Assembly: GCA_002300355.1 (NCBI GenBank)
Contig: NSGV01000001.1
Location: 1,674,001 to 1,738,000 of the forward strand
Direction: 5' to 3'
DNA length: 64,000 bases
Source of the DNA: Streptomyces sp. TLI_235
Lineage (GTDB): Bacteria > Actinomycetota > Actinomycetes > Streptomycetales > Streptomycetaceae
Position numbers and translations under genes: made by a program. This document shows, in pieces, positions 52,801 through 60,356 of the stretch. Numbering within the stretch: the stretch's first letter is position 1; each line of letters starts with the position of its first letter. The notes under the pieces are model-generated. The model did no database searches and was not told the DNA's origin. It worked only from the letters and a program-made list of their open reading frames with translations.

Positions 52801-53105
52801 TCGGCGAGGTGGTCGAGCAGCACGCCGGCGCCGCCGTGGCCGCCGGCCGCCCGCCGCAGCCAGGTGTCGACGGCGGCGGCGCGGGTGCGCCGGTCCTCGT
52901 CCGGGTCGGGGGCGAAGTACGCGGTGCCGTCGGAGCGGGCGGCCGCCCGGTCGTCGAAGGAGGCCGCGGCGGTCACCACGGCGCGCAGCCGCTCGTCGCC
53001 CCGGGCGGTACCGGGGAGCAGCCGGGCGGGGCCGGCGCCCTGGTCGGCACGCCCGTCGGCGGCGGTGTCGGCGGGGCGGAGCCAGGTCTGCAGGTCGAGC
53101 GACAT
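49827..53105 (-). CDS. lanM: LanM-like lanthipeptide synthetase with degenerate cyclase domain
   Basis: The 1092-residue protein has a LanM dehydratase domain (residues about 130-640). Kinase residues are visible: Lys310 in VVYKPKD, Asp401 and Asn406 in RDLWADNLI, and Asp418 in ALIDLECLL. The His usually two residues after the first Asp is Trp403. Arg544 and Thr550 keep the spacing of the phosphate-elimination pair. The C-terminal LanC-like half retains glycine-rich helix motifs (LVTGTPGLAVLL; GGLAGPGSLIHALA; LDGTAAVGLLLLRLLDP) but has no W-C-x-G and no C-H-G zinc ligands. It probably dehydrates Ser/Thr without zinc-dependent ring formation. ATG 53105 is one base past the exporter stop. Confidence 0.92.
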   Translation of the reverse strand: MSLDLQTWLRPADTAADGRADQGAGPARLLPGTARGDERLRAVVTAAASFDDRAAARSDGTAYFAPDPDEDRRTRAAAVDTWLRRAAGGHGGAGVLLDHLAETGRPLGDGLRPVILADPGELPPWALALAAFLRTLPTVPGPRTAVPGALTAAFGAAAAALLPDGPGGILGVPVTDRARADLAGTLTARLTEACNLSLCHELQAATGRPRATDWDAAGGLDTSVEGWLARLERLPALAHLVGTVCRQWQYVQTELFARLAADRALLVEQLWQGEDPGPLDQVRGDAGDRHAGGRSVALLHFAGGRAVVYKPKDMRHAAAYLDLVRRLNRELPLDLPVRTVLLRSDRGDDGHGASLAANCESDYGWEELVPHRPCADRGGFARFYRRLGMTIRLVQLLEGRDLWADNLIADGEHPALIDLECLLYPRVQAPPVLSPGQHGLLDELESTVVRTAMAFQAWTPAKHSGALDIGCLSRIGSLEVAPGVPALPLPPYRPVHDGRTADPWQYTDDLTAGYREMHAALHALRGELASADGPLAPFRGIWVRYIWRHTWDGYKIVRASTSPLALDSGATRETVIAGALHGAVTARAGDPGRGDLLEVVLAELDSYRVLDIPFFRSLTTSSSVFTADGREIPGHFQGTGWQRLQHRVAELDTFDLDAHLAVLTGCIDAARAGTELPAPPAGRARRTTTPGSGELLGHAVRIGDRILADRRGQGWLGQSWYPGTGLRQVEVLGLDLVTGTPGLAVLLAELWAATGEPRFHRAALQTLTTAAGLIDPDSPRGFAFAADSRLAAGAPVPGGLAGPGSLIHALARAGLLLGEPELLTRAQALVPGALAVATPAPARPGRPIRTPQPDTPMGTAGLLLNLLRLRRATGPGHTPTEDGIHTLAAAALASLSSEDAEESADNGFLDLVPAGPDSVAAALARTLAEAPTLLAAPETVRERLRGHLFATATRAGRLACLDTAVSLGAGSVDPAELGALTPPVGAAGIAGRTTRDLVATAGEALTAAEAGLLHTVPEGTDTLLPGPFYDGREAAGLLVGELIARHEATGRWHPDRAADDRINLCALDGTAAVGLLLLRLLDPATAPLATLR

Positions 53106-53106
53106 C

Positions 53107-55386
53107 TCACATCTCCTGGAGTCGGGCGAGGCGGGTGAACAGCGGGTCGGTGCCCAGCAGTTCGTCGTACGTGCCGGTGGCGGTGACCCGCCCGCCGGAG
53201 AGCACGTGGATGCGGTCGGCGGTGCGGACGGTGCTGAGCCGGTGGGCGATGACCACGCGGGTGGTGTCGAGGCCGGCGACGGCCTCGGCGACCTTGCGCT
53301 GGGTGGCGTTGTCGAGGGCGGAGGTGGCCTCGTCCAGCAGCAGGACGGCGGGCCGGCGGACGAGGGCGCGGGCCAGCAGCAGCCGCTGGACCTGGCCGCC
53401 GGAGAAGCCCTGGGCGTCCTCGCCGATCCGGGTGCCCAGGCCGAGCGGCAGGCGCCGCAGGTCGTCGGCGATGCCGGCGAGTTCGGCGGCGGCCCAGACC
53501 TGGTCCTCGGTGACCTCGCTGTCGGTGCCGGCGAGGTTCTCCAGCAGCGAGCCGCGCAGCATCCGGCCGTGCTGGAGGACGGCGCCGAGCCGGCGGCGGA
53601 CCAGCCGGGCGTCGAGGGTCGCGAGGTCGCGGCCGTCGTAACGGACCGTCCCGGACTCCGGCCGCTCGAAGCCGAGCAGCAGCCGGACGAGGCTGGACTT
53701 GCCGGCGCCGGACGGGCCGACCACGGCGACCAGTTCCCCGGGCGCGGCGTGCAGCGAGACGCCGTCCAGGGCGGGGGCGGCGGTGCCCGGGTAGCGGAAC
53801 ACCACGTTCTCCAGGGCGACTTCGCCGCGCAGCGGGCCGGGGTCGGCGAGCGCCTCCGCCCGTTCGCGCGGCCCGCTCTCGGCGAGGATCGGCCGGAGCC
53901 GGTCCAGTACCGGGGCGATGCCGTAGGCGCCTGCCGCGGCGTGGGTGACCTGGCCGAGCGCCATGGCGACCTGGCCGGCCGCGACACCGGCGGCCATCAG
54001 GTGCCCCGACGGGGTGTCCCCGGCGGCCGTCGCGCCCGCCAACAGAACGGCCAGCAGCAGCGGTTGCAGGGCGGCGGTGACCGCGCCGGCCGCGGCGTCG
54101 GTCCGCTGGGCGGCGGCGTCGGCCCGCTTCTGGGCGGCGAAGGGCACCGCCCAGCGGGCGAAGGCCTGGATCTCCCGGCCCGCGGTCTGGATCTTGTCGA
54201 TGCCGAGCAGCAGCCCGTAGAGCACGCCCTGCAGCCGGCCGTGCAGGGCGAACACCTCGCTCTCGTACCGTTGCCGGCGGCGGCCGAGGGCCAGCAGCAG
54301 CCCGGTGACCGCCAGCACGGCGACCAGCAGCAGCCCGCCGAACCACGGGTCGACCAGCAGCACCACGGTCAGGCCCGAGGTGGCGAACACCGCGCCGAGC
54401 ACCGCGCCGACCAGCACCTCGGACATCGCCTGGCGGGCCTGGGCGACCGCGTTCGCCCGGTGCACCAGGTCTCCGGTGGTGAAGTCGCGGAAGAACCGGG
54501 CGTCGTGGCCCAGCAGCCGGTCCCAGACGGCCGGTTCCAACGCGGACTGCACCCGCCCGGTCAGCCGCACGGCCGCCGTGTTGCGGACGAGCACCAGCAG
54601 CCAGGACGCCGCCACCGCCGACCCCAGCAGCAGGGCCAGCCAGCGGACGGGGTGCCGGTCGGCCGCCAGCAGCTGCGGCAGCAGCACACCGGTGCTGAGC
54701 GGCACCAGCAGGCCGAGCAGGGCGGCGGCCAGTCCGGCCGCGGTGAGCCGGGCGAGGTCCCGGCGGGCACCCGGCACGGCCAGCACGAACCGGGCCAGTC
54801 CGGCCGGGCCCAACTCGCCGGGCGGCAGCGGCGGGTACAGCAGCAGGGCCCGCCGCTGCAGCGCCACCCGGTCCTTGCGGCCGGCGGGCCGGCCGACCGC
54901 CGGGTCGTACGGCCGGTGGCCGCCGGCCGGGCGCGGCACCAGGGCGATCGGGCGCCCGTCGTCCGCGGCGAAGCCGACCACCGGCCCGGCCAGCCCGGCG
55001 GGGTCGCCGTGCCCGTCCGCGCCGGCCGGCAGGGTGATCGGGCGGGACCGCACCCCGGCCGACCGCAGCAGCGCGGCCAGCGGGTCACGGGCCGTCCGGA
55101 CGGCGGCGGGCAGGCCGCCGTCCGCGGCCGGGGTTCCACCGGCGCGGTCGAGGCCGAGCGCGACCAGCACGGCGCGGGCCTGCCCGGCCGGGTCGGCCGC
55201 GGCGGGCGGGCCCGCGGCGCCGCAGGAGCCCGCGGCGTGCAGTTCGCCCAGGGCCGCGGTCAGCGCCGACCGATTGGCGGCGGCGGTGGCGGCCGGGCCG
55301 GTCGCCGGCGTGGTGGCCGGGCCGGTCGCGGGCGTGTCGGCCGCCGTGCGGGTGGTGGCGCGGGCGGCGGTCGTGGTGACGGTCAT
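53107..55386 (-). CDS. NHLM-type ABC exporter (permease-ATPase, no active peptidase)
   Basis: The 759-residue half-transporter has a roughly 250-residue Ala/Pro-rich N-terminal extension with a direct repeat (A-T-G-P-A-T-T-P-A-T-G-P). Six membrane helices follow (LARLTAAGLAAALLGLLVPLSTGVLLPQLLAADRHPV onward), then an ABC ATPase with Walker A GPSGAGKSS, signature FSGGQVQ, Walker B LLLDEAT and H-loop IAHRL. It matches the second ABC protein of NHLM bacteriocin systems, which pairs with the peptidase-bearing exporter. ATG 55386 overlaps the upstream stop (ATGA). Confidence 0.92.
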   Translation of the reverse strand: MTVTTTAARATTRTAADTPATGPATTPATGPAATAAANRSALTAALGELHAAGSCGAAGPPAAADPAGQARAVLVALGLDRAGGTPAADGGLPAAVRTARDPLAALLRSAGVRSRPITLPAGADGHGDPAGLAGPVVGFAADDGRPIALVPRPAGGHRPYDPAVGRPAGRKDRVALQRRALLLYPPLPPGELGPAGLARFVLAVPGARRDLARLTAAGLAAALLGLLVPLSTGVLLPQLLAADRHPVRWLALLLGSAVAASWLLVLVRNTAAVRLTGRVQSALEPAVWDRLLGHDARFFRDFTTGDLVHRANAVAQARQAMSEVLVGAVLGAVFATSGLTVVLLVDPWFGGLLLVAVLAVTGLLLALGRRRQRYESEVFALHGRLQGVLYGLLLGIDKIQTAGREIQAFARWAVPFAAQKRADAAAQRTDAAAGAVTAALQPLLLAVLLAGATAAGDTPSGHLMAAGVAAGQVAMALGQVTHAAAGAYGIAPVLDRLRPILAESGPRERAEALADPGPLRGEVALENVVFRYPGTAAPALDGVSLHAAPGELVAVVGPSGAGKSSLVRLLLGFERPESGTVRYDGRDLATLDARLVRRRLGAVLQHGRMLRGSLLENLAGTDSEVTEDQVWAAAELAGIADDLRRLPLGLGTRIGEDAQGFSGGQVQRLLLARALVRRPAVLLLDEATSALDNATQRKVAEAVAGLDTTRVVIAHRLSTVRTADRIHVLSGGRVTATGTYDELLGTDPLFTRLARLQEM

Positions 55387-57662
55387 GCCCCCTCCTGGGT
55401 GCCGGTCGCCCGGTCGGCGAGCAGCGTGCGGTACGGGCCCGGTACGGCGGCGAGTTCGGCCGGGGTGCCCTGCTGGACGATGCGGCCGCCGGCGAGCACC
55501 ACCACCCGGTCGGCGGCCTGCACGGTGCTCAGCCGGTGGGCCAGCACCAGGCAGCTGGTGCCGCGGCGGCGCAGGTGCGTGTTGACGGCGGCCTCGGTGT
55601 GCGCGTCGAGCGCCGAGGTGGCCTCGTCCAGCACCAGCAGGGCCGGCTCCAGGGCCAGCGCGCGGGCGAGTTCGAGGCGCTGGCGCTCGCCGCCGGAGAG
55701 GTTGCGGGCGTCCTCCTCGATCCGGGCGCCGTCCGGGCCACCGCGTCTGCGGACCAGGTCGGCGGCCTCGGCGTCCTCCAGTGCCCGGTGCAGGGCGTCC
55801 TCGGGGAGTGCCGGGTCCCAGAGTGTGAGGTTCTCCCGGACGGTGCCCTCGAAGAGCCGCAACTGCTGTTCCACATAGGCCACCTGGGCGGTCACGACGG
55901 CGCGGTGCCAGTCGTCCCTGGGGCGTCCGTCGAGCAGCACCCGGCCGCCCCAGGGGCGCAGCACCCCGGCGGCGAGCCGGGCCACGGTGGACTTGCCGCT
56001 GCCGCTGGTGCCGACCACGGCCACCCACTCCCCCGGTCGGATCCGCAGCGAGATGCCGGAGATCGCGGGCGGGCGGTTGGGGTCGTAGCCGAAGGACACG
56101 TCCTGGAGCTCCAACTCGCCGGTCAGTCGGACGGGCTCGGCCGGGGCGTCGAGGACGGGGGTGAGGAAGGGGTCGGGCTCGGTGGTCTCCACGTCCTCCA
56201 GCAGCGCGTTCTGCGCCCGGGCGATGGTGAACTCCGATCCTGTTCCGACTAGTTGGCCGACCGGCAGAAGGAAGCCGTTGAGCAGCAGCAGGAAGGCCAC
56301 CAGGGTGCCGAGGGAGAGCGAGCCGCCGAGCAGCAGCGAGGTGCCGGCCACCACCACGGTCGCGGTGGCCGCCGAGTTGAGCGCGCCCGGCAGCGAGAGC
56401 GGCACGATCACCGCGGCGGTGACCTTCTGGCCGGTCTCCATCGCCCGGGCCTGCCAGCCCGCCCAGGAGCGGAAGAAGGAGTCCTCCGCGCCCTCGGCCT
56501 TCACCGTCTCGATCGCCGACACTCCGGCGAAGGCCACGCCGTCGCGCTTGTACTGCTCGGCGTGCAGCCGGTGCACCAGGCCGCCGCGCCGCCGGTCGGC
56601 GACCCGCAGCGCGAGCACGTCCAGCACGGCCACCGCGACGGGCACCGCGGCCAGCCGGGGCTCCAGCCAGGCCAGTGCGCCCAGGTGGACGGCGGCCGCG
56701 GCGGCGGAGGCGGCGGCGCCCGCGGCCCGGTACGAGAGCAGGGCGGCCAGGCCGTCGTTCATCTGCACCCGGGTCACCAGGCCGCCGAGCTGCCGGCGGT
56801 GGAAGAACGAGCCTGGCAGCCGCAGCATCCGCCACAGGAAGCCGGAGGCGCCGCGGGCCGCCATCGCCTCCAGCACCCGGTTGACCAGGCTCTGCTGCAG
56901 CCAGGTGCCGAGCAGCACGGTCGCGGCGACGGCAGCCGCCGTCAGGGTGAGCGGCAGCGCCCAGGAGGCGGTGCCGGCCAGGGTCACCGAGGTGAGGTAG
57001 GCGCGCAGCAGGAAGGCCGCCGCGACGCCGGGCACCGCGAGCAGCACCGCCAGCAGCACGGCGAGCAGCAGCGGACCGGCGAACGGGCGCATCCGGCCGG
57101 CCAGGGCGCGCAGCAGCGGAAAGCGGCGGCCGCCGCGCTCGAAGTCCGGACCCGGCTCGAAGCCGACGGCGATCCCCGCGAAGGATTCCCAGAACTCCGC
57201 CGGCGAGGCCGAATAGGAGCCCAGGGAGGGGTCGTTGATGTGCACCCGGCCGCGCCGGACGCCCTCGAAGACGGCGAAGTGCGGGCCGGTGACCAGCACC
57301 ATCGACGGCACCGGCACCTTGTCCAGGCCGAGCAGGCGCCCTTCCGCGCGGACCACCCGGCGGCCGCGGGCCGTGAGCCCGTACCGGCCGGCGGCGCGGG
57401 CCACCGCGGCGGCGCTCACCCCGTCCCGGCTGACCCCGCAGGCCCGCGACGCCTCCTGCAGGGTGACCCGCCGCCCGAAGGCGCCGAGCACCACGGCCAG
57501 GCAGGCCGCGCCGCAGTCCTGCTCCTCCATCTGCGGGACGACCGGGGTGCGGAGATACCGGCGCTGCCCGGGCTTCCTCCGCGACGGTCCGGCCCCGGAG
57601 TTCTTCGGGGCCCTTGTCGTGCTGTCGGCGCCGGCCGGGGTCTCCCGGACGTCGAGGCTCAT
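55383..57662 (-). CDS. C39 peptidase-ABC exporter (PCAT, NHLM type)
   Basis: The 759-residue protein begins with a C39 peptidase domain with Cys50 (EEQDCGAACLAVVL), His128 (TGPHFAVFEG) and Asp144 (INDPSLGSY). A six-helix exporter and an ATPase follow (VVGTSGSGKST; LSGGERQRLELARALALEPALLVLDEATSAL). It should cleave the precursor after its Gly-Gly and export the core peptide. It starts at ATG 57662 in ATGA overlap with the membrane-fusion gene and ends overlapping the next exporter gene. Confidence 0.95.
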   Translation of the reverse strand: MSLDVRETPAGADSTTRAPKNSGAGPSRRKPGQRRYLRTPVVPQMEEQDCGAACLAVVLGAFGRRVTLQEASRACGVSRDGVSAAAVARAAGRYGLTARGRRVVRAEGRLLGLDKVPVPSMVLVTGPHFAVFEGVRRGRVHINDPSLGSYSASPAEFWESFAGIAVGFEPGPDFERGGRRFPLLRALAGRMRPFAGPLLLAVLLAVLLAVPGVAAAFLLRAYLTSVTLAGTASWALPLTLTAAAVAATVLLGTWLQQSLVNRVLEAMAARGASGFLWRMLRLPGSFFHRRQLGGLVTRVQMNDGLAALLSYRAAGAAASAAAAAVHLGALAWLEPRLAAVPVAVAVLDVLALRVADRRRGGLVHRLHAEQYKRDGVAFAGVSAIETVKAEGAEDSFFRSWAGWQARAMETGQKVTAAVIVPLSLPGALNSAATATVVVAGTSLLLGGSLSLGTLVAFLLLLNGFLLPVGQLVGTGSEFTIARAQNALLEDVETTEPDPFLTPVLDAPAEPVRLTGELELQDVSFGYDPNRPPAISGISLRIRPGEWVAVVGTSGSGKSTVARLAAGVLRPWGGRVLLDGRPRDDWHRAVVTAQVAYVEQQLRLFEGTVRENLTLWDPALPEDALHRALEDAEAADLVRRRGGPDGARIEEDARNLSGGERQRLELARALALEPALLVLDEATSALDAHTEAAVNTHLRRRGTSCLVLAHRLSTVQAADRVVVLAGGRIVQQGTPAELAAVPGPYRTLLADRATGTQEGA

Positions 57663-58576
57663 CGCGCGACCCCCTTGCCGAGCACCGCCTGGTAGGGGTG
57701 GCGGGCACCGAGATCGACCTCGGCGGTGACGGGCAGCGGTCCGGGCAGGCCCGCTGCCGACTGCTGCGCGGCGGCCGCGAGTTCGGCGTACGCCGTCCAG
57801 ACCGGGGCCGAATCGGTGGGCAGGCCCGGGAGCGGGACGGGCAGCGTGCCGTCCAGCGAGTCGGCCCGGGCGGGCAGCGGGTCGACCGCGGTGATCACCG
57901 CCCGGACTGCTCCGGCCCCGGGAACCGGCACCAGCACGGTCCGCCCCGGCCGAAGCTCCCGGGCCTGTGCCGGGTCGGTTGCGAACAGCCGGATGGTGAG
58001 CGGGAGTTCGATCGGATCGAGGGTGAGGACGGGGACGCCTGGGGCGAGTTCGGCGCCGGGGGCGGCGAGCAGGGCGGTGACCGTGCCGGCTCGGGTCGCC
58101 CGGAGCTCGCTCCGGCGGCCGTCGGTGCCGCGCAGTTCGGCGACGGCCTGGCCGGTCGCCACCCGCTCACCGGGGCTCACCAGCAGCCGGGCGAGGGTAC
58201 CGGGCTGGTCGGCCCGGACGGTCGCGGGAGCCGCGCCGTGGGCCACGACCGCGTTCACCGGCAGGGTGTGCGGCAGGGTGCCGAAGGCGACCCAGGCCGC
58301 CCCGGCACCCACCGCGAGCAGCAACGCCCCGGCGGCGGCCGACAACCGCGCACCGACGAGCCTGACGGGCTGGTCCAGGCCGGGTTCGAGCACGGCCGCG
58401 GTCGGCGCGGGCCCCGTCCGGTCGGCAGTCGGCGGCACGGTCGGGTCCGGGGCTGCGGCTGCGGCTGCGGCTGCGGCTGCGTCCGGGGGGTGCGCGGCCG
58501 CGGTGTCCGGTGTCGTGGTCGGTGCGGCGGTTCCACGGCCGCGGCGGTTGCGTTTTCCGGTGACGGTTCCGCTCAT
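57659..58576 (-). CDS. HlyD-like membrane-fusion/adaptor protein of the NHLM system
   Basis: The 305-residue protein has a 70-residue low-complexity N-terminus containing a poly-Ala run. A single membrane helix follows (AAGALLLAVGAGAAWVAFG), then a biotinyl-lipoyl-like hairpin (VRADQPGTLARLLVSPGERVATGQAVAELRG ... LRATRAGTVTALLAAPGAELAPGVPVLTL) and a beta-rich end. Adaptors of this type accompany NHLM exporters even in Gram-positive bacteria, where they may organise the exporter at the outer membrane face. It overlaps both neighbours by ATGA. Confidence 0.88.
   Translation of the reverse strand: MSGTVTGKRNRRGRGTAAPTTTPDTAAAHPPDAAAAAAAAAAPDPTVPPTADRTGPAPTAAVLEPGLDQPVRLVGARLSAAAGALLLAVGAGAAWVAFGTLPHTLPVNAVVAHGAAPATVRADQPGTLARLLVSPGERVATGQAVAELRGTDGRRSELRATRAGTVTALLAAPGAELAPGVPVLTLDPIELPLTIRLFATDPAQARELRPGRTVLVPVPGAGAVRAVITAVDPLPARADSLDGTLPVPLPGLPTDSAPVWTAYAELAAAAQQSAAGLPGPLPVTAEVDLGARHPYQAVLGKGVAR
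58451..58480. repeat. Five tandem copies of GGCTGC encoding poly-Ala
   Basis: The hexanucleotide is repeated five times in the N-terminal linker of the membrane-fusion gene. Slippage would change only the length of the Ala run, since the unit is in frame. Confidence 0.9.
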
Positions 58577-59823
58577 GCCTGCCCCACCCCCGTCAGGACC
58601 GGCCGGGGCGGGCAGTGCAGCGGGAGTGCGCGCAGGCCGCCGAAGACGAACTGGGTGCTCCAGGGGGCGGTTTCCGCCGTCAGCGGGGTGCCGAGCTCGC
58701 GGCTCTCGTGGGCCGCGGCGAGGCCGCGCAGGACGGCGGCGCCGGCCATCAGGGAGAGCGGTGCGCCGAGGCAGTGGTGCGGACCGTGGCCGAAGGCCAG
58801 GTGGCGAAGCTCGGCCCGGTCCGGGTCGAAGCGGTCGGGGTCGGCGAAGCGCCGCGGGTCGCGGTTGGCGGCGGCGTACAGCAGCAGGGCGACCCGGCCG
58901 GCGGGGATGACGGTGCCGCCGACCTCGACGTCGCGGGTGAGGGCGCGGGCGCTGGCGCGGACGGGGCTGCCGAGGCGCTGGGCCTCGTCGAAGACGGCGA
59001 CCGCGTCGGCGGGTCGGGCGCGCAGGCGTTCGGCGAGGCCCGGCGTGTGGAGCAACTGCCAGACGGCGACCGCCAGGCCGGAGGTGAGTGTCTCCAGGCC
59101 GTTGGCGAGCAGCATGACGACGAAGGCCAGCAGGTCCTGGTCGTCGAGTCGGCCCTCGGCGCGGGCGACGGTGAGCCGGCTGATCAGGTCGTCGCCGGGT
59201 TCGGCCGCCCGCGCGGCGCAGAGTTCCTCCACATAGGCGCGGAACTGGTCGAATTCGGTGTCGAGTTCGGCGATGCGGGCGGCGCCTTCGGTGCCGTTGA
59301 AGTCGTCGAGCAGGGAGCGGGCGACCAGGCGGGCCCAGCCGGTGACGCGGTCCTGCTCGCTGTCGGGGATGTCGAGGATGGCGCAGGAGACGGCCACCGG
59401 CAGCGGCACGGCGAGGTCGGTGACGACGTCGAACGAGCCTGCGGCGAGCAGGGGTTCGAGCAGCCGCTCGGCGGTGGACTCGATCCGGCCGCGCATCTGC
59501 TCCAGCCGGCGGGCGCTGAAGGCGGTGGTGGCGAGCCGCTTGAGGCGGGTGTGGTCGGCGCCGTCGCGCATCGGCAGCATCCGGTCGACCACCCGGGAGA
59601 GCGCGGTGGCGCCGGCCCGGGGCAGGCCGACGGAGGCGGGGTCGACGGCGGTGCCGGGGTGCATGAGGACGGTGACGATCTCCTCGTAGCCGGAGACGAC
59701 GTGCACCCGGCCGAGGTCGAGCACCGGGGCCTCGGCGAGCAGTCGGCGGTAGAGCGCGGGTGGGTCCTGCTGCGCGGCGGGCTGTTGGATGAACCGCGTC
59801 AGCTCGTGCCGGAGGCTGTCCAT
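58573..59823 (-). CDS. Cytochrome P450 of the RiPP cluster
   Basis: The 416-residue P450 has a non-canonical I-helix (LLANGLETLTSG), E-x-x-R in DEAQRLGS, the R-D-P-R-R-F-A-D-P-D-R-F meander and the haem loop FGHGPHHCLG with Cys351. ATG 59823 is 103 bases downstream of the precursor stop, and its stop overlaps the adaptor start (ATGA). It probably hydroxylates, epoxidises or crosslinks residues of the modified peptide. The position and type of oxidation cannot be predicted. No ferredoxin gene is present in the cluster. Confidence 0.93.
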   Translation of the reverse strand: MDSLRHELTRFIQQPAAQQDPPALYRRLLAEAPVLDLGRVHVVSGYEEIVTVLMHPGTAVDPASVGLPRAGATALSRVVDRMLPMRDGADHTRLKRLATTAFSARRLEQMRGRIESTAERLLEPLLAAGSFDVVTDLAVPLPVAVSCAILDIPDSEQDRVTGWARLVARSLLDDFNGTEGAARIAELDTEFDQFRAYVEELCAARAAEPGDDLISRLTVARAEGRLDDQDLLAFVVMLLANGLETLTSGLAVAVWQLLHTPGLAERLRARPADAVAVFDEAQRLGSPVRASARALTRDVEVGGTVIPAGRVALLLYAAANRDPRRFADPDRFDPDRAELRHLAFGHGPHHCLGAPLSLMAGAAVLRGLAAAHESRELGTPLTAETAPWSTQFVFGGLRALPLHCPPRPVLTGVGQA

Positions 59824-59926
59824 GCCCGGCTCTCCTCAACTGGGTCGGTGGTGGTTCTGAGTTGGGGCGGAAACAGGGGTGCCGCGGTGGAACCCGCCAG
59901 GCGGGCCCACCGCGGCACGGAACCCG

Positions 59927-60091
59927 TTACTCCGCGGCGGTCTCGGCGACCGAGTTGGACACGGAGCTGAAGCTGGAGACCGGGCAGGCGGCGCAGGCCA
60001 GCGAGCTGACGCTGATGCCACCGTTGACGGTGTCGAGCTCCTCGACCTCGATGTCGAACTGCTCGTTCTCGGTGATCTCGTTCTCGGCCAT
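59927..60091 (-). CDS. RiPP precursor peptide with double-glycine leader
   Basis: The 54-residue peptide starts at ATG 60091 with a GGAGGGAG SD. The leader (residues 1-25) is acidic and contains F-D-I-E-V-E-E-L-D-T-V-N-G-G, combining the FDxEVEEL-type recognition motif of azole peptides with a C39-cleavable Gly24-Gly25. The 29-residue core has two Cys (core positions 8 and 11, in L-A-C-A-A-C-P), nine Ser, one Thr and no Lys or Arg. Ser-Ser pairs occur at core positions 4-5, 14-15 and 17-18. It is the first gene of the operon. Cys are the likely thiazole sites, and Ser may become oxazoles or dehydroalanine. Confidence 0.93.
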   Translation of the reverse strand: MAENEITENEQFDIEVEELDTVNGGISVSSLACAACPVSSFSSVSNSVAETAAE

Positions 60092-60356
60092 GGTGGTCTC
60101 CCTCCGCTGAGCGGCGCCGTTCCCCGGCCGGGGCCCGGTCGCCGTTCTCCGCCGTTCGCTCGCCGGCCTTTTCTCCGACTCGCTCCCGGCGACGAGAAAA
60201 ATATGCACCCGGGGCACAGGCGTACGACAGTAGGGGATGTCAGGAATTCATCCCTGGAAAATGACACACTCTCGCACATGACATTTTGAATGACCCCTGA
60301 CCTGTGCAAATACTGGCTCTTGCCTTGGGAACCCGGCACCCCTCACGCTGTATTCC
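60092..60356. promoter_or_regulatory. Divergent promoter region of the RiPP operon and ABC-2 exporter
   Basis: The 265-base region is AT-rich near 60195-60310. Leftward, CATATTTTTC (around 60197-60206) suits a -10-like element upstream of the precursor leader. ATGAC occurs three times on the same strand at 60261, 60278 and 60290. The ABC ATPase start at 60357 has no SD and TGTATT ends two bases before it, so its true start or leaderless status is uncertain. Confidence 0.45.

Noticed and set aside
49773..53138. Rightward frame of 1121 codons over the LanM gene
   Set aside because: Gly/Ala/Glu-rich with no recognisable motif; it is the antisense shadow of the LanM coding sequence.
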